From Mikania micrantha (lineage: Eukaryota > Streptophyta > Magnoliopsida > Asterales > Asteraceae), in contig CM018686.1 in NCBI GenBank assembly GCA_009363875.1, positions 7,440,001 through 7,504,000 on the forward strand: DNA of 64,000 nt, given 5' to 3'. Below are positions 9,911 through 22,639 of the stretch, in pieces; position 1 is the stretch's first letter; each line of letters begins with the position of its first letter. The position numbers and the translations under genes are program-made. The notes under the pieces were generated by a model. That model searched no databases and was not told the DNA's origin. It was given only the letters and a program-made list of their open reading frames with translations.

Positions 9911-10959
9911 GCATTAAATAACATTTCAATAGTTTATGAAAATGTTTAACATGCTTCTCAGTCCCGAAGTAAAACAAATAAGTTTAAAAAGGGACAAATG
10001 AACTCACCTTGTGTCCGTAGCGTTTGACTAAGTAAAATAAGAATTCACGCGCTCGTTGTTTGCTCTTGGTACGATGTTCACGTTCCTGTATTGATTTCAT
10101 ATTGTTGTAACTTATAAGTATGTGATGTATTGGTCAGTGTGTGTATAAGTGTTAGTGTTAGCCCTAAGGTTGGCTAACACTTTGTGTCTTGATCTTCACT
10201 CGACCCTTAGTTGTTTGTCTTTGTTGTGTCATAACTTTCCCACAAGGTTTAAGTTAACTTTACCTTATTAGTACCATATTTTCATTCCATTTGGATCTCC
10301 ATTGTAATAAATGAACCTTCTAAGTATAAAACTTAGATTTTTAGTTTTAATGTTAATCCAACTTAACGTGTTATAACCTATTTCATATTCGTTGTTACTT
10401 AAACCTTGTGGGCCTTTTGTGGGGTGTCAATTGATTACTGTGGGCCAACATTGATGGACCTAACATTTTAAATGGGCCGACTGTAGCTGATCTTTGGGTC
10501 GAGAAATTGAGGGGTATTGGGCCGTAGATATGAGCTAGGGTATGTATGGATACGGGCCTATGGTTGATTGTTGGGCCAGACAAGTGCACATCATGGACTA
10601 GTGAAATGGCTATTTGATTTACATGGACCTTACAACCACATTGGGCCGAAATATCCCTTGGACTGTTTTAATCACTATGGGCCGAAAGCTAGAGATTTGG
10701 CTGGTCAATGAACAGTAGGCCGAATAGTTTTCTGTTGGACCTAGGTCACTTCATGGATGCAACCGCATGCGGGCCGATGTGTTGGGTTTGGGCCCACAAA
10801 TTTTAGGATGATCTACATAATGTATGGGCCGATTATGGGTACAACTTGAGCCAGAGGCGTATAGGTCGAACTGTTATGGGCTGTGGCTTTTGATTGGGCC
10901 GACCCATTTGCATGGTTTATAACTTGACCGGCTGGGTAAATCGCATAACAAGAGGAGGC

Positions 10960-11420
10960 CAGCGAACCTTCTTGTTTCACCAAGGTTCGTCACCGTCCTA
11001 TCCCATTAAGGTTCGGTCCATTGTATAGATTCGGCTAGGTGGGTTCGTGAGACCTATGTGGGTTCAGTGATCGGAAAGGGTTTGTGGTCCCCAGATTAGG
11101 TTCGGCGAGATGGTAGGTTCTACATAGGTTCGGTCAGCTTAGGGAGTTAGGGTTCGTTCCTCCCATGCAAAGGTTCGGTGATCGAAAACAAGGGTTCGCC
11201 GGTGGTTCGTCTAGGGTTCGCAGCCCCTTGAGGGTTCGCCAAATTAGGTTCGTTCCTAGCCATGGGTTCGTAGGTTGTGCAAGCCAGAAGGTTCGCCCAC
11301 AAGGGTTCGGCCACTGAACATGCAAGGCTCGGTGGCTCCAGGGTTCGGCTGAGGTGCTTGAGGGTTCGTCTCCTTCAACACCACCAAAAAGGTTCGGCCG
11401 AGGAAACGACCCACGAACCA
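10960..11420. repeat. GGGTTCG/AGGTTCGG word array
   Basis: The word GGTTCG recurs about every 15-35 bp (more than 20 copies) with irregular spacing. The section just left of it (10390-10930) is rich in GGGCCGA words. Open frames here are by-products of the repeats. Confidence 0.7.
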
Positions 11421-11835
11421 GGTATATTCCGACTGGTTATCATCCTTGAACCCTCGATCCAGCTAAATCTATGGTGTTGTGATGCCACGATCAGCTACTT
11501 TTGATGTAATGACGGGTGTGGTTTAGGGTTTCACCGGTTATGTGTGTGTGAGTGGTTTGAGCAAGACGAAAACCCTATTTTTCTCAACATTCCAAGCTTC
11601 GTACCTCAAAATCGGTCGAGCAAACTCTCAGATCGGTTGTACTTCCTTGTAGAGGGCTTCAAGATGATCGTTTAGGCGCAAGAATCACTCAATTTTGTTA
11701 AGAAATGAGTGAGTTATAGACCTTGGAAGCTTGTAAATGGTGATTTTTCTTGTAGAGAGAGAGAGGGTACCGAATTTAGAGAGAGAGAGAGGGTGTGTAG
11801 GTGATGAGTTTAATGAGTTGGTTGACCTCATTTGA

Positions 11836-11849
11836 GGCTTATATACCCC
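11836..11849 (-). promoter_or_regulatory. TATA box of the solo family B LTR
   Basis: Minus strand GGGGTATATAAGCC. CGAAACGAACCCGAAT lies just upstream, and CTCTCTCTCTCT tracts (11799 down to about 11750) lie downstream, as at a plant LTR transcription start. Confidence 0.7.
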
Positions 11850-12673
11850 GGGGGTATTCGGGTTCGTTTCGGTTGCTCGATTCGCGTTTTCGTCGCGTAT
11901 CCGGCACGTTACGCGCGTATTTTGTAAATTTAATTAAAAAGAGTTTATTTTAACAAGTTAGAGGTTATTTATTTCTAAAAATTATTTTAAATATCGTTGC
12001 GTTTATTTATTTTTCGAATTATAATAGTTTACGCGTTTTATTAATTCGTTCGCGATTTAATTAAGATAGTTTAGTTTTAAATTGTTTTATGATGAGTTTC
12101 AAAATTGTAAAATAGGAAATATTTTATTTCCTTAAATTTATGATCGTTTGTATCGTTATTCGTTTTCGTTATCGTTTCGTCAGATCGCGTCGCCATCGCG
12201 CGTATTCGTTCGAATCGTCATTTGAACGAACACGTCAATGGTTTGGCTTTCTGATTCTTGTTCTCTATTGTTAAGTCATTATTTCAGAATGTTAAACTTT
12301 CATAATCATTTGTACAAATCGTCACCTATACGAATAATTAGTCGGTTTAGCTTTCCGGAACAATAACCGTTAAGGTTTTGTTTTGTTTCACCTCACATAC
12401 GTTTATGCAAAATAGTATCACATCAAGTATTTATGTTTCAACACTGTGTTGTCTGACATGTTTTCTGACTGTTAAACCCTAAGGTTTCAGTCAAATTCAG
12501 ACAATCGTATAATAGTTTCATGTTAATCAAATGCATCAATAGTCTAAACATAGTTTCACGAAATGTGTACCTGAGTTACTGTACAAGTTTACTGTTGCGA
12601 TCACTGTTCCGGCACACGTCCGGCACTGATATTACAAATTAATAACCCAAAATGTTTAAACCGTCGCTAGTGA

Positions 12674-12684
12674 CTATAAAACCC
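12674..12684 (+). promoter_or_regulatory. TATA box of the family A LTR
   Basis: CTATAAAACCC at the expected place, about 180 bp before the putative leader donor CAAG|GTACAA at 12858. Confidence 0.6.
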
Positions 12685-14876
12685 ATATAATTCGATCGAA
12701 ATTCACACAATTGAACCTTCATAATCACAAATCGGCATCCTTAAGGGCTTTAGCACATCACAATTCAATTCCAGGATTTCCAGAAGAAGAATTCGATCAA
12801 GGGCTTGGCCGAAACTCAAGCTTGAAGTTGATTAACATCAATTCGAAGTCAAACAAGGTACAAATTAATTCCTAAACAACCTAAATGGTCCGATTAAAGA
12901 AAGCCCTATCTAAATTCCGAGTTTTAATATCGTAATATACGAATTCGATTATTAGGGTTCTTGAACAAGAACTAATTGGGGCTTTCGATCAAAAAAAATT
13001 CAAGAATCAAATTAAACCACACCGAAAGCTTCATATTAACCTTTTAAACGAAAGCCTATGATAATTTCATCAAATCATAAAGAATTGATGGATTTCTGGT
13101 TCTAGGGTTCATCATATGAACGGATTTGGGGTTTTCGAATTAAATGAATGTTATAATGAAATTAAACTACAGAAAAAGCTTCGTGATGATCAAATTAGTA
13201 AAAATCCCTATGATAATTTGATCAAAAAACATTGATTTGGTTATAAACCTATCACGTGGGTTCGAACCATAAACAGTTTGGAGGTTTTGGTTCAAGCTAT
13301 TGTCAATTTCAAATTAAACATTACTAATAGACTCTAAATTCTTTGTTTTATGGAAACACTATGAATTCATTGCTTCAAATTAACAAATTTAATTGATTTG
13401 AGTTGGGGATTAGAACAAGGGTTCAAATTCGGGTATGTTAACAAAAACAACACGATTTTGATGAGATAATGGAATTAAATCCACCTATGCACTATTCTGA
13501 AACTAAAGAAACAAAGCCATAATGTTTGAGGTTCGATCGGGTTCGAATCGGGGACTAATTAAGGGATCTATGGTTCGGTCAAGGTTAACAAGAAGGAACC
13601 CGACTCATGGGTGCTTAAAATCAAGTGAAAACCAATCCTATCGCCAAATTTAAAGCAGGTCAGCTTGTTTGGGTGTGGGGTGTGTGTCCTGGAGGTCATG
13701 GTTCGAAAGCTGTCTCAATGGTTTTGAACCAAAAAGCCATTGTTGGTATTTTCATCATAACTCCTTGGTTTTAAATCCGTTTTAACCCATTCTAGTTGCG
13801 TTGGAACCAGATTTTCCAAACGTAATGAAAGGATAACATTCATATTTTGAATCAAAAGCCTAATCGTGTATAATTACATGTCTTAAAAAAATCAAATCGT
13901 ATATGCTTATACGATTTAAACAAACGAATTAGAAACCATGCATACTTTTGTATGTACGTTTCAAACAATCTAGTATACGTGTGTTGACACGTATGTGACC
14001 ACAAACACGATTTGACATTCAGAATAACATGACGTTATTATTATAACCCATATTATTCGTAGAAGGTTATATACGCGATTTCGCGAACACTTGATCATTC
14101 AATTTGCATTCTATGGTGCGTACACGACCACTTTTTACTTTTACTGTTTTGGGGGTGAAAACATGTACAAACAAAGATTTTAGATACATATCACTTGCAT
14201 TGGTTACCTATTTACTGGAAGTAAGAACATAGCACTAGAAGTCCTTACATATCGAAGCGATTAGTTTGCCGTAATGCAAAGCGTGTTAGTTGAAGATAGA
14301 TCTATTGGGTTTGACAAGCCTCACTTGGTATATTGTAGGTCTATGCAGGTGATTAACTAGCCAAATCAAACATTACTATTGTTTGTGTTAGACAATAGCG
14401 GAAAGGCAAACAAACATTCCAACCGTCAGCTTCAGTGTTGACTGCTTAAGTAAATAGTACAAATGACTAGCTATCATTAATTGTGCAATTTGTGATTATG
14501 TGATCTGCAAACATTATTTTCAAACAGTTGTTCAAACATTTATGATTATACATACAAACCTGTGTACACACCAACCTTGTGTTGACTATACTTGCATGTT
14601 TTCTCAGGACGCTAAGACACGAGCACAAGCAAGCGGGGACTAGGATGACCAAGTCTCATGCATCATTTGAACTTAATTGTTTTGAGTTGATTAATTAAAC
14701 ATTGTAATTCATGTTTTGCAACTGCTATGTTTGTTTTGGTTTTTCAATCGCTTTCGCAACATTAAACTTTGATTTTATGGAATGAGACTGAATTATGTTT
14801 GAAAGCATATAGAGGTCTTTCGCTATGTCTAATGCCTGAGATCCTGGTTTGTCACACCCTAAACGGTATGATTCTG

Positions 14877-14890
14877 TGGTATCAGAGCCA
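14877..14890 (+). other. Primer-binding site (initiator Met tRNA type)
   Basis: TGGTATCAGAGCCA directly after the family A LTR. The gag-like frame begins 115 bp later. Confidence 0.88.
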
Positions 14891-15004
14891 TTGGTTAAAG
14901 CAAACTAGGTTTGTATTGGTAGACTTAGACTATAACTGTTAGACATTAGGCACACTTGCTTAAACATCTTACATAGCATTTATACATGGTATTATGTAGC
15001 AGAT

Positions 15005-15694
15005 ATGGCATCACCATCCACACCTACTCGTGAAGAAGAGTAGCAAGTTGTGGCATCCTCGGAATCCAAGAAGAGGCGACTAGAGCCAGTGGACGACACA
15101 ATCCACTATGGTGAGGAGATACATATACGACCGAGGGGGAACAGTCAGTACTGGCAGTGGTTCCCTGACCTCATTCACAGCTGGGTGCGTAAGGAGCGAG
15201 TGCCTCCACCATCTACTACTGACACTTTTGCTAGTAGCTGGACTTTACCTGCTCTTGGATATCCACTAGAGCAAGCATTTGCCGCATTTGTTGCGCGCAT
15301 CGATCGGGAGAATCGCAACATGCGAGAAGCAGCTGGGGAGATCACAGGCTTGCTAGAGAGTAACAATTGGGTGATACAGAAGTGGAGAAGCCTCATCGAG
15401 GAGTTGGCTTAGACTGATGAGGCACTTGACAACTTGGTTGAAACAATTGAGATGTTGCGAGAGGCTATTGCACAAATGCAAAGTGCTGAGCTAAGGGAAG
15501 CTGCAGCCAAGACAAGGGCTGAGGAGCCCATTGCACAAGCTGAAGCAGTTGTGAATGGAACCAACATAGTTGGAGACTTGGATGAGGAGGCCTTGGCACG
15601 GGCATATACAGTACGAGCATGGTGCAGGGGTGGTCCAACAGAACAGGGAGATTCATCATCCGCTATTGCGACATCAAGCAGTAGGGATCTTTAG
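15005..15694 (+). pseudogene. Gag-like first frame of the second family A gypsy element
   Basis: A 230-codon frame starts at ATG 15005, 115 bp after the primer site, and is broken by TAG at 15041 and TAG at 15410. Both are in frame, so one ancestral protein is evident. It begins MASPSTPTREEE. A central part contains RPRGNSQYWQWFPDLIHSW and ALGYPLEQAFAAFVARIDRE, followed by a helical stretch (LDNLVETIEMLREAIAQMQS) that could form a coiled coil, then a serine-rich tail. There is no zinc knuckle. Position argues for a gag-type protein, but the family's function is not evident from the sequence. Everything normally downstream (protease, reverse transcriptase on this strand) is missing. Confidence 0.65.
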
Positions 15695-16352
15695 ATTTCT
15701 ATTTTATTTACTTTTCAGTTAGTAAAGTTATATGAGTGGGTTGTACTCATATCAACAAAATTTCATGTTTCGTTGTTTTGCATATCTTTGATGAACATTT
15801 GTAGAACTAGTTTTTATCATATAATTTGAGAATTATTATCTTAATAGCTATAGTTGTGTGTTATGTTTACTTTATGCATGAACCGTTTCAACAGTAAATC
15901 ACATAAGCATAAGTTAAGCGGACGATTTAAATATAACAAGGATATTTATTAAAAGTCATTGATAGTTGTTAGAAACATTACATGTCCAAATATTAAGATT
16001 TCAACTAAATTTCAATGTTTCAACTACCGGTCCCAATAAAATATCCCTTATTTGTTCGCTAACTAGAACCGGTTTCCTTTCCTTTCCTTTCCCATTATCA
16101 TGCTACTTACGTGATAAACATACCAAATTTCAAAGCAAGTGTCATCCAAAAGGGTTGGTGAGTTCACAGGTTTTCATATAAAAACATTTAAGCAATGGAA
16201 CCGAACGTAATGTATAAAAACATCGTGATAGAGAACTAATCGTAGACTAGCTAGGTACTACGATACGATAGACACTATGAGCCCATAATCAAACCAAAAC
16301 CAAGGTGAGAACACCCCTCAGCATATATTGCTCCCGTTACTCACGGACCATA
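15608..16352 (+). repeat. Direct repeat X, left copy (gag tail plus reverse LTR edge)
   Basis: Aligns colinearly with 19636-20368 from TACGAGCATGGTGCAGG to CCCGTTACTCA, at roughly 90% by eye. It covers the last 85 bp of the gag-like frame and a stretch that looks like the edge of a reverse-oriented LTR (GGTTGGTGAGTTCAC at about 16155). The two copies bracket the minus-strand pol fragment. Confidence 0.85.
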
Positions 16353-17530
16353 GTGTCTATCTTATATACATGCATGTCAACAAAACCCATTTATACATAC
16401 ATATATTCATGTATATGCGTACACACATTTATGCATATGATACCAACTCACTTTCTTAACCACATATATATGCATACGTGTGTGTGTGTGTATATATATC
16501 TACATGCATGTGGGTAAATCTTATGTGCATACACATGAATACATACGTATATATGCATTCATACTCTCATGTCATCTTATTTATACAAACTTATTTGATT
16601 CAACTTTTTGGGTTTACCAACTTTGAATAAAAAACCACATAATGTGACAAAATTTACCTTAGTATGCTTATCAATGGGTGATTTCTTGATCAACAACTCT
16701 TTCTAAATCACCAAAATCGCCAACAATCCTTAGAATTGAAGAATGATGGAGCTTGATAAAAGATGTTGGATTTGGTAGAGAGAGGGAGGGAAATGGATGT
16801 GAGAAGGGAGAGGGTGAGGGTGAGGGTGGAGTGTTGGTGTGGATTTGTGGTAGAAAGAAATGATGAGGATGTGAAAGTGTAAGATATAAAAGATTAAAAA
16901 AAATTTCTTAGGTAGCCTCCATGTGACATGTGGACACCACTTGTCCTTCACATGGCTTATCTTGGTTTAAAATAGGCAAAACAAATATATTCCGAGTCCT
17001 ACGGTGTATAAGTCTTTTACCGGTAATCTAAAAAAAATCGATTTTTATTCTAAATTTAATAGAATATTTAATCGTACTAAAACGATCAAATTTTTGTCAA
17101 AAATAATGACCTTAAATAATTTGGACAATTAATTCCATTTTGCCCGGCTAAACCGCAGATAAATTCGGCTAAAACGCAGATAAAAAAATGACCTTAAATA
17201 TTTTTGCCAGTAAAATCAACAGTTTACACCAGAATTCACGGTTTTCATCTTTAACTTTATTTATCCATTTATCATTTTATGCTAAACCAAACATATCTAC
17301 TAAATTTGTTAATTGAGTCATCATCAACGTTCGTTAAACACTGTCGAACGGTACCGAAATCCCAAAAATTTAACAAATGCAAATCCATGCATTTAAACAC
17401 ACTCTATGCTAAACTTTTTAATCAACATTAATTTAATAATAAATATTAAATTATTAACGCATTAAATAAATCAAGTTTAGTACACTAACCTTTACACATC
17501 ATCATTCGTAAAATTACCAAATGTTATAGT
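15760..17530 (-). mobile_element. Degenerate reverse-oriented gypsy LTR
   Basis: The right edge at about 17530 is followed by TCTCCCCTGATTTAGGAAATTTCGTCCC, the reverse complement of the polypurine tract seen in other elements here, so this is the 3' LTR of the minus-strand pol fragment. Minus-strand signals are TATA (16892-16881), C/T-rich leader, then donor ACTAAG|GTAAATTTTG near 16660. The terminal TG has decayed, and the left edge is estimated only from the position of the CACCAACC block in other LTRs. Confidence 0.6.
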
Positions 17531-17569
17531 CTCCCCTGATTTAGGAAATTTCGTCCCAAAATCATAAAC

Positions 17570-19632
17570 TGTTACGACCTTTTCATACTATAGGTAAACA
17601 GGTGGGGATACTTCTTTCTTATCCCATCCTCGCACTCCCAAGTAAATTCTGGGTACGCCTCGAATTCCGTTTTAATTTTACTAACTTGAGCAAACTATGT
17701 CGTAGCTTATGGACTTCCAAATCCGAAATCTCAATAGGCTTTTCGACAAAATGAAGTCTTTCATCAACATGAATTTCTTCAATCGATACAACAGTCATCT
17801 TATCAGAAAGACATTTCTCCAAGTTAGATATCTTGAATACATCGTGCACATCGCTGAGCTGTGATGGTAATTAGAGTCGATATGCAACCGGACCAATTTG
17901 ATCCAAAATCTCATAAGGTCCAACATAACGAGCACTAATTTTCCCCTGATTGCCAAATCTAATGACTCCTTTTCCAAGGTGAGACTTAAACATAACGCGA
18001 TCTCCGACCGGGAATTCAAACAGTTTTCATTGATTGTCAGCATAACTTTTCCGCCTATCCTTGACAACTTTCAATCTATCCTTTATTCAAAGACCTTATT
18101 AGTGGTCTCTTGAATTATTTCAGCTCCAGTATGTTGTTTTTCACCAACATCTGCCCAACACAACGGCGAGCTAAACTTTCTACCATAAAAAGCTTCAAGT
18201 GGTGCAGCTTTAATGCTCGAGTGGTAACTATTGTTATAAGAAAATTTCACTAACTGTAAATGAACATCCCAGCTACCACCGAAATCAATCGCGCATGTAC
18301 GAATCATATCTTCAAGTGTATGATACTTTTGCTTTAATCGCTTTTTGTTGATGATAAGAAGTACTCATATCTAACCAAATATCCAAGGCTTGCTGCAAAG
18401 ATTGCCAAAACCTTGATGTAAACCTACCGTCCCCGTCAGAAATAATCGAAAAAGGAACACCATGCCTAGAGACAATTTCTTTCAAATTCAATCTTGCAAA
18501 CTTCTTTGTTTTATCAGTTTCTTTATTGGAAGGAAGTGTGTAGACTTAGTTAAACGATTGACAATTACCCAAATAGTGTCATAACCACTCGACATTCGAG
18601 GTAATTTCGTTATGAAGTCCGTTACAATACATTCCCATTTCCATTTAGGGATTTCTAGTTGTTGCAAAAGTCCAGATGGCTTTTGATGTTCTGCGTTCAC
18701 CCTGGAGCAAGTTAGACATTTACCAAAATATTCGACAATTTCCTGTTTCATATTAGGCGACCAATAAAATTCTTTCAAATCTTTTTAAAATTCTTTCAAA
18801 TCTTAGAGCGGTAAGGCTCGTTTGGATAGTTAAACCCAATGCACGCACTCATAAGGTTTTATTTCTAACCTTTCAGCTCAAGGCACACGAGCAATTCGAC
18901 CCACCGACGTTACCTCATATTTAGATCTATTTGATCAAAGATATGTTTGAGACTTTTGTGATTGGTGAAAATAGTACACTTCATTCCATAGAGATATGTC
19001 TCCATATCTTAAGTGCAAAAATAACTGCTCCCAATTCTAAATCATGGGTGGCGTAATTCTTCCCATGGATTTTGAGTTGTCGCGAATCGTATGCTATTAC
19101 CTTATCTCGTTGTATCAAAACAATCCAAGACCCTGTCGTGATGCGTCACAATACACTACAAATCCATCATTCCCATCAGGAAATGATAAAATAGGCGTAG
19201 TACATAGTTTACGCTTCAATAGTTGAAAAGCTTCTTCTTGCTTGGTGCCTAGTCAAAATTGTGATCATTCTGAGTAAACAGGGTTAACGATTGAGCAATC
19301 TTAGAAAAATTTTCAATGAATCTCCTATAATAACCAGCCAATCCTAGAAATTGATGTATTTCAGTTGGAGATATAGGCGTACTCCAATTCTTGATTGCTT
19401 CAATTTTCATGGGATCCACCTGGATGCCTTTCTCGTTAATGACATGACCCGGAAATTGAACTTCCTGAATCTTGAATTGACATTTGGAGAACTTAGCATA
19501 AAGCTTCTCCTTCTTTAACAATTCCAAAATCAACCTCAGATGGTGTTCATGATCTTCCTTGTTCTTTGAATAGATAAGTATATCATCGATAAAGGCAATA
19601 AAAACTTATCCATTAAGGTATACAAATTCTAT
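17570..19632 (-). pseudogene. Broken gypsy pol: reverse transcriptase end, RNase H remnant, integrase, chromodomain
   Basis: Read on the minus strand from 19632 down. The reverse-transcriptase active site FIDDILIYSK lies near 19593-19565, then the connection segment (GHVINEKGIQVDP, IHQFLGLAGYYRRFIENFSKIAQ) at 19533-19249. A poorly preserved RNase H stretch follows (19245-18800). Integrase comes next (18778-18083) with VTDFITKLP and SDGDGRF holding the first two catalytic aspartates. The QTDGQSER segment with the glutamate has decayed. Linker and chromodomain remnants are at 18067-17619. At least five frame breaks or stops make it inactive. The N-terminal half of the reverse transcriptase is cut off at 19632, where direct repeat X begins. 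Confidence 0.88.
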
Positions 19633-19635
19633 TCA

Positions 19636-20368
19636 GTACGAGCATGGTGCAGGGGATGGTCCAGCAGAACAGGGAGATTCATCATCCGCTATTGCGACAT
19701 CAAGCAGTGGGATCTATAGATTTATATTTTAGTTACTTTTCAGTTAGTAACCTTATATGAGTGGGTTGTACTCATAACAACATAATTTCATGTTTGGTTG
19801 TTTTGCATATCTTTGACGAACATTTGTGGAACTAGTTTTTATCATATTAATTGAGAATTATTATCTTAATGGCTATAGTTGTGTGTTATGTTTACTTTAT
19901 GCATGAATGGTGTCGACAGTAAATCACATAAGCATAAGCTAAGCGAACCATTTAAATATAACAAGGATATTTATCAAAAGTCATTCATAGTTGTTAGAAA
20001 CATTATATGTCCAAATATTAAGATTTCAACTAAATTTCAATGTTTCAACTACCGTCCCAATAATATATCCCTTATTTCTTCGCTAACTAGAACGTGTTTC
20101 CTTTCCTTTCCTATCATCATGCTACTTATGTGAGAAACATACCAAATTTAAATGCAAGTTTCATCCAAAAGTGTTGGTGAGTTCAAAGGTTTTCATATAA
20201 AAACATTTAAGCAAGGGAAAATAATGTAATGTATAAAAACATCGTGACAGAGAACTCATCGTAGACTAGCTAGGTGCTACGATACGATAGACACCATGAG
20301 CCCATAATCAAACCAAAACCAAGGTGTGAACACCCCTCAACATATATTGTTCCCGTTACTCACATACC
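19636..20368 (+). repeat. Direct repeat X, right copy
   Basis: Second copy of 15608-16352, again starting inside the gag-like tail (TACGAGCATGGTGCAGG). It contains the last 28 codons of that frame, ending in a stop. Confidence 0.85.
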
Positions 20369-21709
20369 ATGACAGCTGTTCGGGGAGTAGGTTGTGAAAC
20401 TTGATAGATCTACCAATATATCCTGCGGTGTCTCCCCCGAGATTAATGATTAGGACTGGGGAGCGAACCCCCTCTGGAGCGGATATACATAGAACGTATA
20501 TACAAATGGCTGCACTTACTCAAGAGCTATCAAAGTTTCATATCACTCAAAACCATACATTACAATTTAAATCTTTCTTTTCGCGGTATGCTTCTCCCCC
20601 GATTTTTCAAAAATCAAAAACATAATTAAAAGGGGACGTGAAACTCACCTTAATGCATTAGCAACAAAAATTTCCAAACAACCAGACTGTTCTCACTAGC
20701 GCCCTAAAAACCCAAGGGACACATTAACAGTCTAAATACAAGTCCATCATGTAAGTTGTTCACCCAACTTAACTAGAATTAAATACATTCCACTATGGAA
20801 ACCAAATTTCACACACATGACCTGTTGGTGACTCGAATTTAGTTATTTATCATAAATCATAAGTTAGCGTTTTTAAGTCATATTATATCCAAATAATTAA
20901 TTTATCTTTGTTAAAACCCCATTTTAACTCCAAACTTAATTATTTGTAATTATTTGTTAAGTCTGACAATTTATTCGCATTTTACCGACAAAACGACAAT
21001 GCAACATACAAGCACATCAACATGCATTATGACCTAAGTCACTTCTAATACTTCAAAATAAGTATTTTATACTTATTTTTGTATCAAATTTACCGAATAA
21101 AATTAGTTACCTAATTATGCCGAAATTTTGCGTTAAAACGACTTTTTATGCCATATTTGCACATAATTTTTTAGTATTTCATCTTATACTTTTCTTAAAA
21201 AACTTATACATTATACATTACAAATTTTTATCATAAAATATTATAAGTGTTCTGATCAAAATAAGATTAATAAAATAACACTTTTTATACGTTAAAAATA
21301 GTCAAAAACGCGTGTTTTCGGTTAACAGCGAATATCCTTAAAATATATTTTTGAATTCTCTTGATTTTATACTTCAAATATTTTTATAATTTTACAAATT
21401 TACACTAAATATTTTTCTAAAATATTGTTATAGAAAATCTCTATTTTTATAGTTTCTATTTTACTAAAAACACTAATTTTTATCTTGTTGAATTTATGGT
21501 TATTTTTCCAACCTTCCTTTGTAAATTTTATAATAAATTAATTATGATTTTAAGCATGTTAGAAAAAAAAGATAAGATCTTATTTTATCCATAACATATC
21601 AATTTTTATAATTAATTTAACTAAATACATTATTTTTAAAGTTGAACATTTTGTAAATTAGTTACATGCATACCCATGCATGTATAGATGTATGATTATC
21701 ATGCATGCC

Positions 21710-21712
<3 letters not shown>
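19790..21712 (-). mobile_element. Second degenerate reverse-oriented LTR
   Basis: Continues from repeat X. Minus-strand donor-like TTAAG|GTGAGTTTCACG with CCCCTTTT lies near 20654-20630. After that come AT-rich stretches weakly similar to 17090-17200 (GACAATTAATTCCATTTTGCC against GACAATTTATTCGCATTTTACC). No clear right end survives before the TA microsatellite. Edges are approximate and no gene was seen. Confidence 0.45.

Positions 21713-21714
<2 letters not shown>

Positions 21715-21765
<51 letters not shown>
21715..21765. repeat. (AT)n microsatellite
   Basis: About 51 bp of uninterrupted AT dinucleotides. It directly abuts the GGGGGAGGATCAACTAAG end of the next element. Confidence 0.97.
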
Positions 21766-21768
<3 letters not shown>

Positions 21769-22639
21769 GGAGGATCAACTAAGAAAGGTGTTTTTGCCTT
21801 AGAACAATAAGAAATAATCTTAACCGCTAATTTTTTAGATCAAGGGTCCTATTTAATCTCCAACTAATAACACTAATATCTGTTAATATTTTAATCATGA
21901 AGGGTGTTATCGACATTTTCCCAAAGAATATATCAAAACCACAAAAAACGAAGCTAATCCCGTTTTCGTCTCTCCGTCGTCTACCTCCGCCATTCACCGG
22001 AGATTGTCGTCGGTTGATGGTAATAGCAAGTGGTTTCTTCTTTAAAACATTCGATTAATCAAGCACATCGATTAAAAATGGACGAAAATCTTAACAATGA
22101 ACCGACTAGTAAATAAGTTGATTATTTATCTTCTTCAAAATCTGCATTGCGAATAGAATATCATCGATTGTAATAATTTTTGTTTTTACAGGAAAATTAC
22201 AAGTTTATCAGTCCAGCAAGTGAAAAAAATCAAATCCTAAAACTGCACAATCAACCACTAAATATACGATCGATTAACCCTAAAAAATTAAATCATTCAT
22301 GCATTAGGAAATCTGTTGTACTACATTATAGTGTTGTTGATTGCATTAAAGTCTCTTTAAGGGTATTGATAATTTCAAACTTTTGTGTTTATTCATTAGT
22401 AAATATGTTGTACTACATTACACAGATTATAAAATATTTCTAATGGTTTGTGATTGTGCTGCATATGTTTATTGTGTTTTGTAAGACCTTAGTGAAATTC
22501 ATTAGCAATCCTGTTGTACTGCATTTCTAATGTTTGTGATCGTATACATTTATATGCTGCGTCATCTGTTTATTCAGGATTATTGCATGTTTTGGAATTG
22601 CATATGTTTGCTGTGTTTTGTAAGCCCTTAGTGAAACCA
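21766..22639 (+). other. Left end of the Ulp1-like locus, no clear exon
   Basis: Possible terminal repeat, then about 0.8 kb without a convincing coding segment. The open frame 22180-22443 shows no family motif. Confidence 0.45.

Larger units (their letters stand above)
8100..12636 (-). mobile_element. Solo LTR, family B, 4537 bp, with 5-bp target duplication
   Basis: Plus-strand ends are TGTCACACCCCGAGCC and GATATTACA. AATTA stands directly on both sides (8095-8099 and 12637-12641), proving one insertion event into the family A LTR. There is no internal region, so it is a solo LTR left by recombination between two LTRs. On the minus strand come TATA (11849-11836), a C/T-rich leader, donor TTTTGAG|GTACG (11604), a candidate exon ending at 10008 with donor AAG|GTGAGTTCA (10007), then acceptor TTCTCAG|G (8464). 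All its minisatellites lie in the last interval. Family members in the other orientation are at 39973-48786. Confidence 0.92.
7776..14876 (+). mobile_element. 5' LTR of a second family A gypsy element, split by a solo LTR
   Basis: Starts TGTGACAATCCGAC like the LTR at 1763 and continues colinearly to 8099. It resumes at 12637 after the inserted solo LTR and its target duplication, then runs to the primer site at 14877. The final 25-30 bp seen in the other family A LTR (ending GGGGGTGTGACA) are missing before the primer site. Signals are TATA (12674), donor CAAG|GTACAAATT (12858), donor ATG|GTGCGTACAC (14116) and acceptor TTTTCTCAG|G (14607). Confidence 0.8.
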
